Assembly (NCBI GenBank): GCA_036489315.1
Contig: DASXFZ010000044.1
Span: 62,001-126,000 of the forward strand
DNA length: 64,000 bases
Direction of reading: 5' to 3'
From: Candidatus Cybelea sp.
GTDB taxonomy: Bacteria; Vulcanimicrobiota; Vulcanimicrobiia; Vulcanimicrobiales; Vulcanimicrobiaceae
Position 1 is the stretch's first letter, and each line of letters opens with the position of its first letter. The notes below the pieces were generated by a model. The model did no database searches and was not told the origin of the DNA. It saw only the letters and a program-made list of their open reading frames with translations. Below, one piece after another: positions 34,623 to 42,664 of the stretch. The position numbers were made by a program, and so were the translations under genes.

Positions 34623-35444
34623 CTAACGCCCGGAGATGGCCTTGGCCCCGAACTCGATCACCATCGCGGCCGGTATGAGGATGGCTTGCGAGCAGAGCAT
34701 ACCCAAAATCGAAGTCAACGAAAGGCCCGTTACTAAGGCTTTGACGTCGTTGACGCTGCGATCGCCGCGCACCGCCCGGTCGGTGAGCAAGGCTGAGGCC
34801 GGATCGACGATGATGTTGTATGCGATCGTCGCGAATCCGTTGACGAGTCCGCTGGAGAGCACCGCGGTGCGCGCGGCCTGCGGCTGCAGGACGCTGGCAT
34901 AGGCGGCCGCGACGATGCCGACGCCGTAGACGGCGGTGACCAGCACGTTGAGGACGAGGATGTCCTTGGGGACGTTCTTAAACGAGATGTCGCGCCAGCG
35001 GGTTGCAACGCCGAACTTCACCTCGCCGACGACGGCCGCAACGGTAGCCGGCCGAAACATCGCAAGCGCGGCCTTCGGTATGCTGCCGTTTCGCTCTAGC
35101 GACCGAATCGCGCGCATGTAGAGCATCACGAACGTAGGAATCGCGAGCGTACCGATGACCGAGCCGACGGTTCCCGCGAAGACGATCGAGCGCAGCTGCC
35201 ACTGGTAGACGCTCAGCGAGGCGACGGTGGCGCGGTCGGAGAGAGCGCCGAGCATCGGCGTATAGAACATCTGCGCGAACCGGCTGCTGGTCGCGAAGAT
35301 GTTGAAGAGCGATATCGCCGTCGCGACACGCCCCGAGCGCGCGCCTGCTAGGCGCGCCGCATAGGCGGCGATCGCCAGCGCTTGGACGACGCAGTTGAGA
35401 GCCATGGCAAACAGAAGCTGCCACGGCCAGAACCCATGGGCCAC
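34623..35444 (-). CDS. amj: Amj-family lipid-linked flippase (DUF2837)
   Basis: The 273-residue polytopic protein has about six membrane segments. Its sequence AYAARLAGARSGRVATAISL-FNIFATSSRFAQMFYTPMLGAL matches the Amj family, which provides lipid II flipping in Bacillus subtilis. No Wzx or MurJ homolog is seen in the window and this gene is divergent from the Wzy-type polymerase. A role in flipping undecaprenyl-linked repeat units of the adjacent exopolysaccharide is therefore an attractive inference. GTG at 35444 is leaderless by the promoter described separately. Confidence 0.75.
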   Translation of the reverse strand: MAHGFWPWQLLFAMALNCVVQALAIAAYAARLAGARSGRVATAISLFNIFATSSRFAQMFYTPMLGALSDRATVASLSVYQWQLRSIVFAGTVGSVIGTLAIPTFVMLYMRAIRSLERNGSIPKAALAMFRPATVAAVVGEVKFGVATRWRDISFKNVPKDILVLNVLVTAVYGVGIVAAAYASVLQPQAARTAVLSSGLVNGFATIAYNIIVDPASALLTDRAVRGDRSVNDVKALVTGLSLTSILGMLCSQAILIPAAMVIEFGAKAISGR

Positions 35445-35450
35445 GCTGCT

Positions 35451-35478
35451 AGTCTACGTGTGAGCGCGCCGCCTGCAA
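35451..35478 (-). promoter_or_regulatory. Promoter of the Amj gene with leaderless spacing
   Basis: On the minus strand TTGCAG (35478-35473), a 16-base spacer and TAGACT (35456-35451) are followed after 6 bases by the GTG at 35444. The transcript would start at or within a base or two of the start codon. Confidence 0.6.
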
Positions 35479-35537
35479 TCAATCCTTGGTCCCTTTGCTT
35501 GGGACCTTTGCTTCTCGATCCCGCGCTACGCGCGCCT

Positions 35538-35543
35538 TATAAT
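35538..35543 (+). promoter_or_regulatory. -10 box TATAAT before the Wzy-type gene
   Basis: A perfect TATAAT ends 7 bases before TTG 35551. No good -35 is seen at normal spacing (TTGCTT at 35508-35513 is 24 bases away). AGGAG at 35544-35548 is too close to the start codon to act as a normal ribosome site, supporting leaderless initiation. Confidence 0.45.
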
Positions 35544-35550
35544 AGGAGCG

Positions 35551-37023
35551 TTGGGCACGGCAGCAATTAACTCGTCAGGACTCGCCCCGCGGGCGGCGCT
35601 AGCCGCGGTCGCGGCGATCGGCATTGGATCGATCTTCGTGCTGCTCTACGGCCCAAGCATGGCGACCTTCGGGTCGATCGCGCTCTTGCTCGTTCCCGCA
35701 GCCCTGTACGTCGCCCTGCGCTGGCCGCTCCAAGTGCTCTTTGGATTCTACGCGCTGCTCGTGCCGTTCGACAATCTGCTCAGCACCGGGTCGTTCGGAA
35801 CGGTAACGAAGCTGCTGGGCATCGTCGCCGGCGCCTTCGTGCTGCTGTGGCTCGCGCGCCGTAATCTCATCTCGTTCTCGGCTGCCCCCCTGCGCGTCAT
35901 GGGCGCCCTTGCGCTCTGGCTGCTTGCGACGACGCTCTGGGCGATCGATCAAAAGGTCGCGCTGCAAATGATGTCGACCTTGGCGGGCCTGATGCTGCTC
36001 TATGCGGTCGTGAGCATGTATCCCGTCAGCCCGAAACAGTTTCGGATTTTACTGCTGCTCGTCGTCGTGGGCGGCGTCTGTGCGGCGGCTTACGGCGCGA
36101 ATATGTTCTACCACGACTCGAGCCTTTCACAGGTGGCCCTCGCCAACCGTCGCTTGGTCATTCACGTAGGCCAATACGATATCGACCCCAACCACTTTGC
36201 CGACGCACTGATCTTTCCGGCCGCCGTCTTGGCGATGTGGGCACTGCGCGGCCGAAAGCTGATCGGGCGCCTCGCCTGTATCGGGGGGCTGGGCTTGATA
36301 TTGCTCGCCATTCTGCTGAGCGGATCGCGCGAGGGCATCACGGCGCTGCTGCTGATCGCGGCGTACTACTTCATACGTTCGCGTTATCGGGTCACGCTAG
36401 CCGTGGGGCTAGGCGTACTCGCCGCGTTCGCGGCAACCGTACAGACGTCGGTCTTTCTCCGCTTCGCCTCGGCGGCAGACACCGGCGGTTCCGGGCGCAC
36501 CTCGATCTGGGCCGTTGCGCTGGAAGCGGCGAAGCACCGGCCGCTCCAGGGATATGGAATCGGCAACTTTCCTGCGGCCTTCGACATGTTCTACCTCGTG
36601 ACGCATCAGCCGTATCCGTTCGGTTGGGATAGCCCCGCGCACAACCTCGTCATGCACTATCTGGTCGAAACGGGAGTTATCGGGCTCGCACTGATCGGGT
36701 GGTTCTTTGTCGCTCAGTTCCGCTCGCTGCGCAAGATCGAGCCGGGCAGCGAGTATTACGACTATCGCCTCGTACTCGAGGCCAGCCTGCTAGCGATCGT
36801 TGTGGTGTCGATGTTCATCGACCTCTTCCAGTACAAGTACGCATGGCTGATCTTCGCAATGCTGGCGCTGCTGCGCAACGTTGCGGCGCGCTCTCAGCAG
36901 AGAGCGGCGATCCGCCCGACGAGCGCGGACATGATGGCCGAACGATCTGGGCGCTCGCTCAGACGAGACTTGCCGTCGTCGCCGATCTTGCGTAAAGCGC
37001 TCTTGTCGAGCAGCGAGAGCTGA
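35551..37023 (+). CDS. Wzy/WaaL-type O-antigen polymerase or ligase
   Basis: The 490-residue polytopic protein has about 11 membrane segments. The Wzy_C signature region LLSGSREGITALLLIAAYYF leads to a large loop with GRTSIWAVALEAAKHRPLQG-YGIGNF and DSPAHNLVMHYLVETGVIGL. That His-containing loop is typical of O-antigen ligases and polymerases. It likely polymerises or transfers the undecaprenyl-linked repeat units made by the neighbouring operons, at the outer face of the inner membrane. The last 43 codons (130 bases) overlap the 3' end of a glycosyltransferase gene on the other strand. Confidence 0.83.
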   Translation: MGTAAINSSGLAPRAALAAVAAIGIGSIFVLLYGPSMATFGSIALLLVPAALYVALRWPLQVLFGFYALLVPFDNLLSTGSFGTVTKLLGIVAGAFVLLWLARRNLISFSAAPLRVMGALALWLLATTLWAIDQKVALQMMSTLAGLMLLYAVVSMYPVSPKQFRILLLLVVVGGVCAAAYGANMFYHDSSLSQVALANRRLVIHVGQYDIDPNHFADALIFPAAVLAMWALRGRKLIGRLACIGGLGLILLAILLSGSREGITALLLIAAYYFIRSRYRVTLAVGLGVLAAFAATVQTSVFLRFASAADTGGSGRTSIWAVALEAAKHRPLQGYGIGNFPAAFDMFYLVTHQPYPFGWDSPAHNLVMHYLVETGVIGLALIGWFFVAQFRSLRKIEPGSEYYDYRLVLEASLLAIVVVSMFIDLFQYKYAWLIFAMLALLRNVAARSQQRAAIRPTSADMMAERSGRSLRRDLPSSPILRKALLSSSES

Positions 37024-38084
37024 CGAAGGAGCGCCGCTAAGGCGCCCGCATCACCGGCCGGTGAGCACAGTGCCCCCAGAGAAGAGCCCTCTTCGACCGC
37101 CTCCCCTTCGGCGACGATCACGACCGGACAGCCGACCGAAAGCGAATCGTAGAGCTTCGTCGGAATGCTTTCCGTGAGACCTTTGCGCAATGGAATCACG
37201 GAGACGTCGGCCTCCGCAATCATCGCGAGCGCCTCACTGCGAGGGAAGCTGCCCTTGATGCGCAAGTTGCTCACGCCTTCGTTGGCGGCCCGTTCCCGCA
37301 GACGCGTACCCTGAGCGCCGTCCCCGATGATCTCGATCGTGATACCCTCGCCGGCGACCAGCGCCGCCGCGTCGACCAGCACGTCGACGTCTGTCGTCAA
37401 TCCCAGATTTCCCGCGTACACCGCCGTAAAGCCATCACCGCTGCCGGCATGCGGCGGAAGATCGGAGACCAGTGCATCTCGCTCGTAAGCATTGCGCGCC
37501 AAAATGATCCGATCGCGGTCGATGCCGCGTGCGGCGATCTGCGATATGCCTTGTGCGGTAACGACGACCACGAGATCGGCCCGGCGGTAGAGGCGGCGGA
37601 CAAGCCGCTCCATGAGCCGTACGACGAGGCTCTCTTTCTTCCAAACCCCCATCGAGACGCCGATGTCGGGAAAGACGTCGCGGATGTCGACGATGAGCCG
37701 GGCACGATGCCGCGCGGCGCCGGCCAGTGCTGGGAAGGCGAGCGTGATCGGCGGCGAGCTGACGACAATGGCGTCGTAACGCTCGCGCGTCGTCAGCAGG
37801 TAGAGCGAAGCGGAGAACGCCGCGGAGAGCCAATGCAGCAAGCGCGATCCCGGCAGTTTTGGGGCGAGGATCGAGAAGAGCCGTACGATTCGCGCATTTT
37901 CGGCGTGCTCGATGCGGACGATCGGGCGCCGCTGCCCGCCGGTTTCGTGCTGAAACGACGGATAAGGCGTCACGACCGTGACGTCGTGTCCCTTTGCCGC
38001 AAAGGCATCGACCAAAGAGCGCACGCGTAAGGCCGCCGCACCCGCCTCCGGCGGGTAAAAGTGCGTAACGACCGCGACCTTCAC
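36894..38084 (-). CDS. GT4-family glycosyltransferase, last gene of the EPS operon
   Basis: The 396-residue GT-B enzyme is of the WbuB/Fuc-NAc-transferase kind: KVAVVTHFYPPEAGAAALRV, DIRDVFPDIGVSMGVWKKES, AVYAGNLGLTTDVDVLVDAA and SIPTKLYDSLSVGCPVVIVA. It is expected to add one sugar to the lipid-linked repeat unit. The GTG at 38084 overlaps the stop of the C5-epimerase gene by 4 bases. The 3' end overlaps the Wzy-type gene by 130 bases, which is long for convergent genes. Confidence 0.87.
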   Translation of the reverse strand: MKVAVVTHFYPPEAGAAALRVRSLVDAFAAKGHDVTVVTPYPSFQHETGGQRRPIVRIEHAENARIVRLFSILAPKLPGSRLLHWLSAAFSASLYLLTTRERYDAIVVSSPPITLAFPALAGAARHRARLIVDIRDVFPDIGVSMGVWKKESLVVRLMERLVRRLYRRADLVVVVTAQGISQIAARGIDRDRIILARNAYERDALVSDLPPHAGSGDGFTAVYAGNLGLTTDVDVLVDAAALVAGEGITIEIIGDGAQGTRLRERAANEGVSNLRIKGSFPRSEALAMIAEADVSVIPLRKGLTESIPTKLYDSLSVGCPVVIVAEGEAVEEGSSLGALCSPAGDAGALAALLRQLSLLDKSALRKIGDDGKSRLSERPDRSAIMSALVGRIAALC

Positions 38085-39067
38085 GTGTGCGCGCCTCCGA
38101 GGACCGTATCGCGGCCGGAGAGACGTTCGGGGAGACTGCGCAGCGTCGTGCGAACCAGCCGCGATCTGGAGCCGCGTTCCCTGGCGTAATCCGTCCATCG
38201 ATCGGCGACCGCGGCGAAGCGCGGCTCGTCGAACATCTTGGCGAGCACGCGCATTTGGGCGATGTGAAACTGATGGTATTTCAGCGTAGCAAGATGCGGG
38301 CGGCCGGAAGCGCTGCGCAACAGGCTATAGAGGCTCCACCAGCCGGTGTCGAATCGCGGCAGCCACGCGCGCAGCGTTGCGACGCAGCGCTCGATTCGGG
38401 CCTGCATCCAAGGCTCGGGGTTGACCTTCCACAGCTCCCACAGGCCCCACAGCGCGAAGATGCAGCCGTTGAGCACGTGGGGCGCGTGACGGTTGGCGAT
38501 CTCTTCGAAGAAGATATCGTCGGCCGATTCCCACACGACGCCGCCGCGATCGATACCGGCGGTAAACGGCTGCGACGCGCGCATTGCCGCGCCGGCATAG
38601 CCAGCGTTCGGCTCGATCCGGTGGGCGCGCAGCAGCACCGAAATCGCCTCGCCTTGCGCCATCGCCGACGTCCAGCCGGCCGGCGCTCCGTATTTGCTCC
38701 AGGGGAAATCGAAGACGTAGAGGCCCGGAAGTCCCTCGCGGCGCTGGTGGTCGCGCAGCCAATCGGCCTGCGCGAGAAAGTCCGTTCGTGCGGCCGGATC
38801 GCGCGCGGTGCACCAAATGCCGAACCGGTGCAGAGCGAACTGCGCGATGCGGATCGGGTGGTAGTGGCGCTGCGGGCCGCTGAGCAGGACCAGGTCTGCG
38901 TCTTTTGGCGCGCCGTCGAAGTCTTCGCCGTAGACCGAGCTATCGGGGTTCCACTCGACGAAGTACCGTCGCGCGCCGGGTTCGGTAAGTGAGTCGACGC
39001 ACCACGGACGTTGATGGGACCAGCTGCTGACGGGAAATCCCAGCGCGACGCGGCGCAGTAGGCTCAT
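38081..39067 (-). CDS. D-glucuronyl C5-epimerase family protein
   Basis: The 328-residue protein matches the C-terminal catalytic domain of heparan/heparosan glucuronyl C5-epimerases (PF06662): GWTSAMAQGEAISVLLRAHR, VLNGCIFALWGLWELWKVNP, DTGWWSLYSLL and LKYHQFHIAQMRVLAKMF. Family members invert C5 of D-glucuronic to L-iduronic residues, usually within a polymer or oligosaccharide. No signal peptide is seen, so it would act on a cytoplasmic lipid-linked chain. It sits between WecC-type and GT genes with 4-base overlaps, suggesting the exopolysaccharide contains an epimerised uronic acid. Confidence 0.82.
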   Translation of the reverse strand: MSLLRRVALGFPVSSWSHQRPWCVDSLTEPGARRYFVEWNPDSSVYGEDFDGAPKDADLVLLSGPQRHYHPIRIAQFALHRFGIWCTARDPAARTDFLAQADWLRDHQRREGLPGLYVFDFPWSKYGAPAGWTSAMAQGEAISVLLRAHRIEPNAGYAGAAMRASQPFTAGIDRGGVVWESADDIFFEEIANRHAPHVLNGCIFALWGLWELWKVNPEPWMQARIERCVATLRAWLPRFDTGWWSLYSLLRSASGRPHLATLKYHQFHIAQMRVLAKMFDEPRFAAVADRWTDYARERGSRSRLVRTTLRSLPERLSGRDTVLGGAHT

Positions 39068-40341
39068 GCCACCGCGCGTGCAGTGACTCGCCGTAACGGC
39101 CGCCCGAGCTGATAGCAGGCGAAGCCGCACGTTTCCCACTGCGCGGCGTCGAAAAAATTCCGCGTATCGACGAGCCGCGCAGAGCGCATCAGCGCTACCA
39201 TTTCGGCGGGCCGGATGCTGCGGAAGGCGCTGTGAGCGGTCACCAAAACCAATGCGTCGGCGTCGGTCGCCGCCTCGGCGAGCGTCCGGCTTAGCGGCCG
39301 TTCGAACTCCGTAACGAGCGGGTCGTAAATCGCGGTCGTATAGCCGCGCTCGCGCAGCAGTCCGTCGATCCGAATCGTTGGGCTCTCACGGGCATCGTCG
39401 ACGTCGGCCTTGTAGGCGGCACCCAAAAGCGCGACCTTGCGGCCTCGAGCCGGCTCGACGAGCTCGGTGATCCGCCGCACGATGCGGTGCGGCATCCGAT
39501 CGTTGACTCGGCGTGCGGCTTGGACGAGCTCCGTCACGAACGGGTTCGCGTCCGAGAGGAAGTGCGGGTCGACCGGAATGCAGTGCCCTCCGACGCCGGG
39601 GCCCGGCTGTAAGATGTCGACGCGCGGGTGCTTGTTGGCGATCGCGATCGTTTCCCAGACATCGATGTCAAGCTCTTCGGCGACGATCGCCAACTCGTTC
39701 GCAAACGCGATGTTTACGTCGCGGTATGTGTTCTCGACGATCTTTACGAACTCGGCGGTGCGAATCGAGGTTATCGCGATCGGGCTTTCGCAGAAGGACG
39801 AGTAGAGCTCGGCTACCAGCGCCGCGTCCTCCGGAGTGCGGCCTCCGACCACCCGGCCGTTCGTGCGCAGCTCCTCCATGATCGCGCCCGGAATCACGCG
39901 CTCGGGGCAGTGGGCGATGTGAAAATCGTCGATCGACTTTCCGGCGGAGCGCAACGCCTGCTCGAAGACGCGATCCGTCGCGCCGGGAGGAACCGTGGAC
40001 TCGAGAACGAGCATCGACCCCGGTTTCGCGACGGCAGCGACCTCTGCAGCGGCGGCTTCGACGTAGTGGAGGTCCGGCTTTCCGTCATGCGTCGGTGTCG
40101 GCAAGCAGAGAATGTAGGCCTGGGCGCTCGGAATGCGGTCCACCGCGTGAAAACGCCCGCTCGCCAGCGCGTCGACGACGGCGCGGCGCACCGGCTCTTC
40201 AGCCGCGGCGACCTCTCCTCGCTGCAGCGCGTGGCGGAGCTTCGCGTTGACGTCGTACCCGTAGACTCGGTGTCCGCTCTCCGCAAACAGGGCCGCCGTC
40301 GGCAGCCCGATGTAGCCGAGTCCGATGATCGCGATGTTCAA
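39064..40341 (-). CDS. wecC: UDP-N-acetylmannosamine dehydrogenase-type nucleotide sugar dehydrogenase
   Basis: The 425-residue enzyme has the NAD loop IIGLGYIGLPTAA, the UDP-sugar dehydrogenase middle with K200 and N204 (EFVKIVENTYRDVNIAFANE), and catalytic C254 in PGPGVGGHCIPVDPHF. The pattern NTYRDVNIAFANELA with PGPGVGGHC fits the WecC/WbpA group, which oxidises C6 of UDP-HexNAc to the uronic acid. It supplies a UDP-uronic acid for the exopolysaccharide. It is coupled on both sides by ATGA overlaps. Confidence 0.88.
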   Translation of the reverse strand: MNIAIIGLGYIGLPTAALFAESGHRVYGYDVNAKLRHALQRGEVAAAEEPVRRAVVDALASGRFHAVDRIPSAQAYILCLPTPTHDGKPDLHYVEAAAAEVAAVAKPGSMLVLESTVPPGATDRVFEQALRSAGKSIDDFHIAHCPERVIPGAIMEELRTNGRVVGGRTPEDAALVAELYSSFCESPIAITSIRTAEFVKIVENTYRDVNIAFANELAIVAEELDIDVWETIAIANKHPRVDILQPGPGVGGHCIPVDPHFLSDANPFVTELVQAARRVNDRMPHRIVRRITELVEPARGRKVALLGAAYKADVDDARESPTIRIDGLLRERGYTTAIYDPLVTEFERPLSRTLAEAATDADALVLVTAHSAFRSIRPAEMVALMRSARLVDTRNFFDAAQWETCGFACYQLGRPLRRVTARAVA

Positions 40342-41549
40342 GATGCGCGTTCCTTTCCGTGAAGGGCTGCGGCGAGGTCGCGCATTTGCGCGCGCACGTC
40401 GTGCCGCTTGGCGACGAGTTCGTAGGCGCGCTCGGCGCGCGATCGCGCGGCCTTAGGATTACCGTATACGTCAAAAAGGGCAGCGGCCAGCGCGCTGGAG
40501 TCGTCCGCGGCCACCAACAGCCCGCTGCGCCCGTCAATCGCCTCGCGCACGCTCCCGGAGTTCGTGGCGACGATCGGGATCCCGAACGCCATCGCCTCGA
40601 GCAACGCGGAGGGTACGCCCTCCATCATCTTTTCTCCGGCGTCCCGGCTGGCCAGAACGATCGCGTCGAAGGTGCCCGCGCGATAGAGATCGTGCAGCCG
40701 CCCTTGAGGAATGTGCCCGCCGAATTCGACCTGATCCTGCAGCGCCCGTGACGCGACCTCGCGCTCGAGTTCGGCCTGCAGCGGCCCGGCACCGTAGAGC
40801 GTACACCGCACGGGAACGCCGGAGTCTTTCAGCTGCGAGAGGGCGGCGAAGAGAACGGAGTGTCCCTTCACCGGGACGAGCGCTGCCGGGCAAACGATGC
40901 GAAAGCTGGCAGCTTGCGGCCGGCGATTGACCGCGTAGGGCGGTATTTGGATCCCGAGCCGAAGATGGGCGATTCGTCCGTCGAGCCGCGGCATGCGCGC
41001 GCGCAGATCTCGAGCGCCGCGCGCGGAGATCGCGCGTACGTACTCGACGCTGCGCTCTTTGACGTCGAACGCATTGCGCTCGTAAATGTCCCAGCGGTGC
41101 GCCGTCGCGCTCCACGGCAGCCGGCTGGTCGATGCCGCGACCATGGCCACCGTCGAAGGCGTCGACATCCAATAGGCATGAATGTGATCCACGCGATGCT
41201 CGGCGGCCCAGTGCCCGAGCGCGAGGCCTTTTACGAAGACCGCGAGGTTTTTCAGGCGCCCCGGATCGTGAGAGCCGACGATCTTTGCGAACGTCCGCGC
41301 GGCCCGCAGAGGAGCGACGGCCGCCGTTGCGGCGGCGCGCCTGAGAATTTCGGCGTTGAACAGCGGCCATTCGAGAACGGTTACGTTGTCTGGAACGGAG
41401 TATCGCGCCTCGGAGGCCGGCGGCCGGGCCGGCACAACGACGACGTCGTCGAAGTGCCGCGCGAGCTCGGCGAGCTCCACGTTGAGGTACGCTTCTTGGC
41501 TGCCGAAGGGAAAACGCGCCGTGACGAGGATGAGGCGTCCGGCGCTCAT
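40338..41549 (-). CDS. GT4-family glycosyltransferase
   Basis: The 403-residue GT-B enzyme has LILVTARFPFGSQEAYLNVE, the donor-domain stretches PAALVPVKGHSVLFAALSQL and VEFGGHIPQGRLHDLYRAGT, and an E-x7-E motif in EGVPSALLEAM. It is related to amylovoran/colanic-type transferases (AmsK, WcaL). It is predicted to extend the lipid-linked repeat unit. It overlaps both neighbours by 4 bases. Confidence 0.87.
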   Translation of the reverse strand: MSAGRLILVTARFPFGSQEAYLNVELAELARHFDDVVVVPARPPASEARYSVPDNVTVLEWPLFNAEILRRAAATAAVAPLRAARTFAKIVGSHDPGRLKNLAVFVKGLALGHWAAEHRVDHIHAYWMSTPSTVAMVAASTSRLPWSATAHRWDIYERNAFDVKERSVEYVRAISARGARDLRARMPRLDGRIAHLRLGIQIPPYAVNRRPQAASFRIVCPAALVPVKGHSVLFAALSQLKDSGVPVRCTLYGAGPLQAELEREVASRALQDQVEFGGHIPQGRLHDLYRAGTFDAIVLASRDAGEKMMEGVPSALLEAMAFGIPIVATNSGSVREAIDGRSGLLVAADDSSALAAALFDVYGNPKAARSRAERAYELVAKRHDVRAQMRDLAAALHGKERAS

Positions 41550-42664
41550 GAAGCGATGCCGGAGAGCTGTAGATAGAGCTGCTGGTGCGCGTCGACCATC
41601 CGATCGACACCATAGGCATCAAGCGCGTGCTGCTTGGCCCGCTCCGCGACGCTGCGGCGAATCATCGGCCGCGCGATCGCGCGCTCGATCTGCGCGGCGA
41701 CGTTGAACGGCTCGAAATCGGCGGCGAGAAAACCGTAACGCCCGTTATCGAGCATGTCGCTTGCACCGAGCCACGGCGTCGTGACCACCGGTATGCCCGC
41801 AGTCATGGCCTCGAGTGCGGCAAGCGGCATCCCTTCGAACCAGGACGTCATCAAGAGAAGGTCGGCTGCCCGCAAAAGGCTCGGAACGTCGTTACGATAT
41901 CCGAGGAAGCGAACGCGATCGGCGATATTGAGCGCGCGCGCCAGCCCGCGAAGCATGTCTTCGTTCTCGCCCGCCCCGACGAAAAGCAGCAGCGCCTTTT
42001 CTTTGGTCTGGCGCAGCAACGCGGAAAAGGCTCGCAGCGCGAGAATGTGATTCTTCTGATACTCCATGCGGCCTACGAGCAAGATTGCAAACTCGTTGGG
42101 CCGGATTGCGAGCCTCGCTCGTGCCGCGAGCCGGTCCTCGTTCGGCTCTGGAAGCTCCAGGCCGTTGGGGATCATCACGACCTTTCGCATGGGGAAGTGC
42201 TCGAGCTTGCTCACGCGCGAGCCTTGCTCGTTGAAGAACGTTACGATTCGCGACGTTCCCCGATTGAGGATCCAATCCGCGAGCGATTCGACCGCCGACT
42301 TTTTTCGAAAGTCGCACGGATTGTGCTCGGTGTGGATGATCTGCGGAACGCCCGAACAGAGCGCGGCGATGCGTCCCCAATAGCGCCCGACGTGCGTGTG
42401 CGTGTGAACGATGTCGGGGCGAAAGCTTCGGATTTCGCGCACGAGCCGCCAAAGGAAGAGGCGATCTCCCCGGTTCTTGCGGCCGGCCGTGAGCACCGGA
42501 AACGGCAGCGTCGCGCGTACTTCTTCGGGCGGTTCGTAAATCGTCAGCAGCGCGGCATCGACGTCGCGGGACTTCAGGTGCGACAGCAGCTCGATGACGA
42601 GCCGCTCCGCGCCGTAACCGCGGATCGAGGGAGAGATGTGGAGGACTCGTACTTTACGGTTCAT
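41546..42664 (-). CDS. GT4-family glycosyltransferase
   Basis: The 372-residue GT-B enzyme has VLHISPSIRGYGAERLVIEL, IVHTHTHVGRYWGRIAALCS, HFPMRKVVMIPNGLELP and E-x7-E in EGMPLAALEAM. It is one of three GT4 enzymes in this operon, matching a repeat unit of at least four sugars when the initiating transferase is counted. The start ATG overlaps the upstream phosphoglycosyltransferase stop by 4 bases. Confidence 0.87.
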   Translation of the reverse strand: MNRKVRVLHISPSIRGYGAERLVIELLSHLKSRDVDAALLTIYEPPEEVRATLPFPVLTAGRKNRGDRLFLWRLVREIRSFRPDIVHTHTHVGRYWGRIAALCSGVPQIIHTEHNPCDFRKKSAVESLADWILNRGTSRIVTFFNEQGSRVSKLEHFPMRKVVMIPNGLELPEPNEDRLAARARLAIRPNEFAILLVGRMEYQKNHILALRAFSALLRQTKEKALLLFVGAGENEDMLRGLARALNIADRVRFLGYRNDVPSLLRAADLLLMTSWFEGMPLAALEAMTAGIPVVTTPWLGASDMLDNGRYGFLAADFEPFNVAAQIERAIARPMIRRSVAERAKQHALDAYGVDRMVDAHQQLYLQLSGIAS

